A stretch of 14,297 nucleotides of DNA from Bog-473 sp035534235 (GTDB lineage Bacteria; Actinomycetota; Acidimicrobiia; Acidimicrobiales; RAAP-2). The DNA lies in the NCBI GenBank assembly GCA_035534235.1, contig DATLSH010000061.1, positions 1-14,297 on the forward strand, written 5' to 3'. Shown here one piece after another: positions 14,276 to 14,297 of this stretch; positions within the stretch are counted from its first letter, which is position 1; every line of letters starts with the position of its first letter. The notes beneath the pieces were generated by a model. That model saw nothing but the letters and a program-made list of their open reading frames with translations. It was not told the DNA's origin and searched no databases. The translations under genes and the position numbers were made by a program.

Positions 14276-14281
14276 AGCCTA
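14276..14281 (-). promoter_or_regulatory. possible -10 box (TAGGCT) for the last gene
   Basis: TAGGCT on the minus strand ends 9 bases before the ATG at 14266, slightly farther than in the other cases, so a short leader is also possible. The region upstream of 14297 is outside the window. Confidence 0.35.
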
Positions 14282-14297
14282 GGTTCCTGAGGACCAT

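Noticed and set aside
1..14297. Searched by eye for tRNA, rRNA, CRISPR repeats, insertion-sequence ends and transposase or phage genes.
   Set aside because: Nothing found; coding density is near complete with uniform high-GC codon use, so no sign of recent transfer.

Overview
The window is a compact, gene-dense stretch (14 protein genes, no RNA genes, no mobile elements, no intergenic gap above about 75 bases) from a high-GC Gram-positive bacterium. The order CDP-alcohol phosphatidyltransferase / sugar-nucleotidyltransferase fusion / gcvH / FHA protein / MerR regulator / DUF151 nuclease-like protein matches a block known from Actinobacteria (in mycobacteria pgsA2 ... gcvH-garA-merR-DUF151). 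Actinobacteriota is therefore well supported. A deep lineage such as Acidimicrobiia is only my guess, from overall protein flavour and the frequent leaderless starts.

Layout. (1) 1-2712, minus strand: a DUF1015 protein, an SRPBCC-fold protein, and a GT87-type membrane mannosyltransferase that runs off the left edge. (2) 2773-9198, plus strand: the conserved block. It begins with a CDP-alcohol phosphatidyltransferase translationally coupled to an 830-residue mannose-1-phosphate guanylyltransferase/phosphomannomutase-like fusion. Then come GcvH, a zinc-ribbon/FHA protein coupled to a MerR regulator with a very long disordered linker, and a DUF151 protein coupled to a DUF4232 lipoprotein. (3) 9195-10184, minus: an AcuI/YhdH-type oxidoreductase, tail to tail with the lipoprotein and head to head with (4) 10245-12206, plus: an S9-family serine peptidase. 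(5) 12282-13748, plus: a second polytopic GT87-like protein, convergent with and overlapping (6) 13637-14266, minus: a single-pass membrane protein of unknown function.

Functional themes. The two GT87-like proteins and the GDP-mannose-forming fusion suggest mannolipid or glycan assembly at the membrane; the phosphatidyltransferase adds phospholipid synthesis. GcvH with an FHA protein next door recalls the mycobacterial gcvH-garA pair, where the FHA protein controls central carbon and nitrogen enzymes under Ser/Thr kinase control.

Most notable signals. First, a TANNNT hexamer lies 6-9 bases before the start codon of at least eight genes, without a Shine-Dalgarno sequence in most, which suggests widespread leaderless transcription and helps choose starts. 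Second, the phosphomannomutase half of the fusion has lost or changed all four canonical catalytic or binding motifs. Third, the MerR protein carries a roughly 200-residue Ala/Pro/Thr/Gly-rich insertion between its DNA-binding and C-terminal domains. I did not find a clearly new biological system; the leaderless pattern and the degenerate mutase domain are the best leads.
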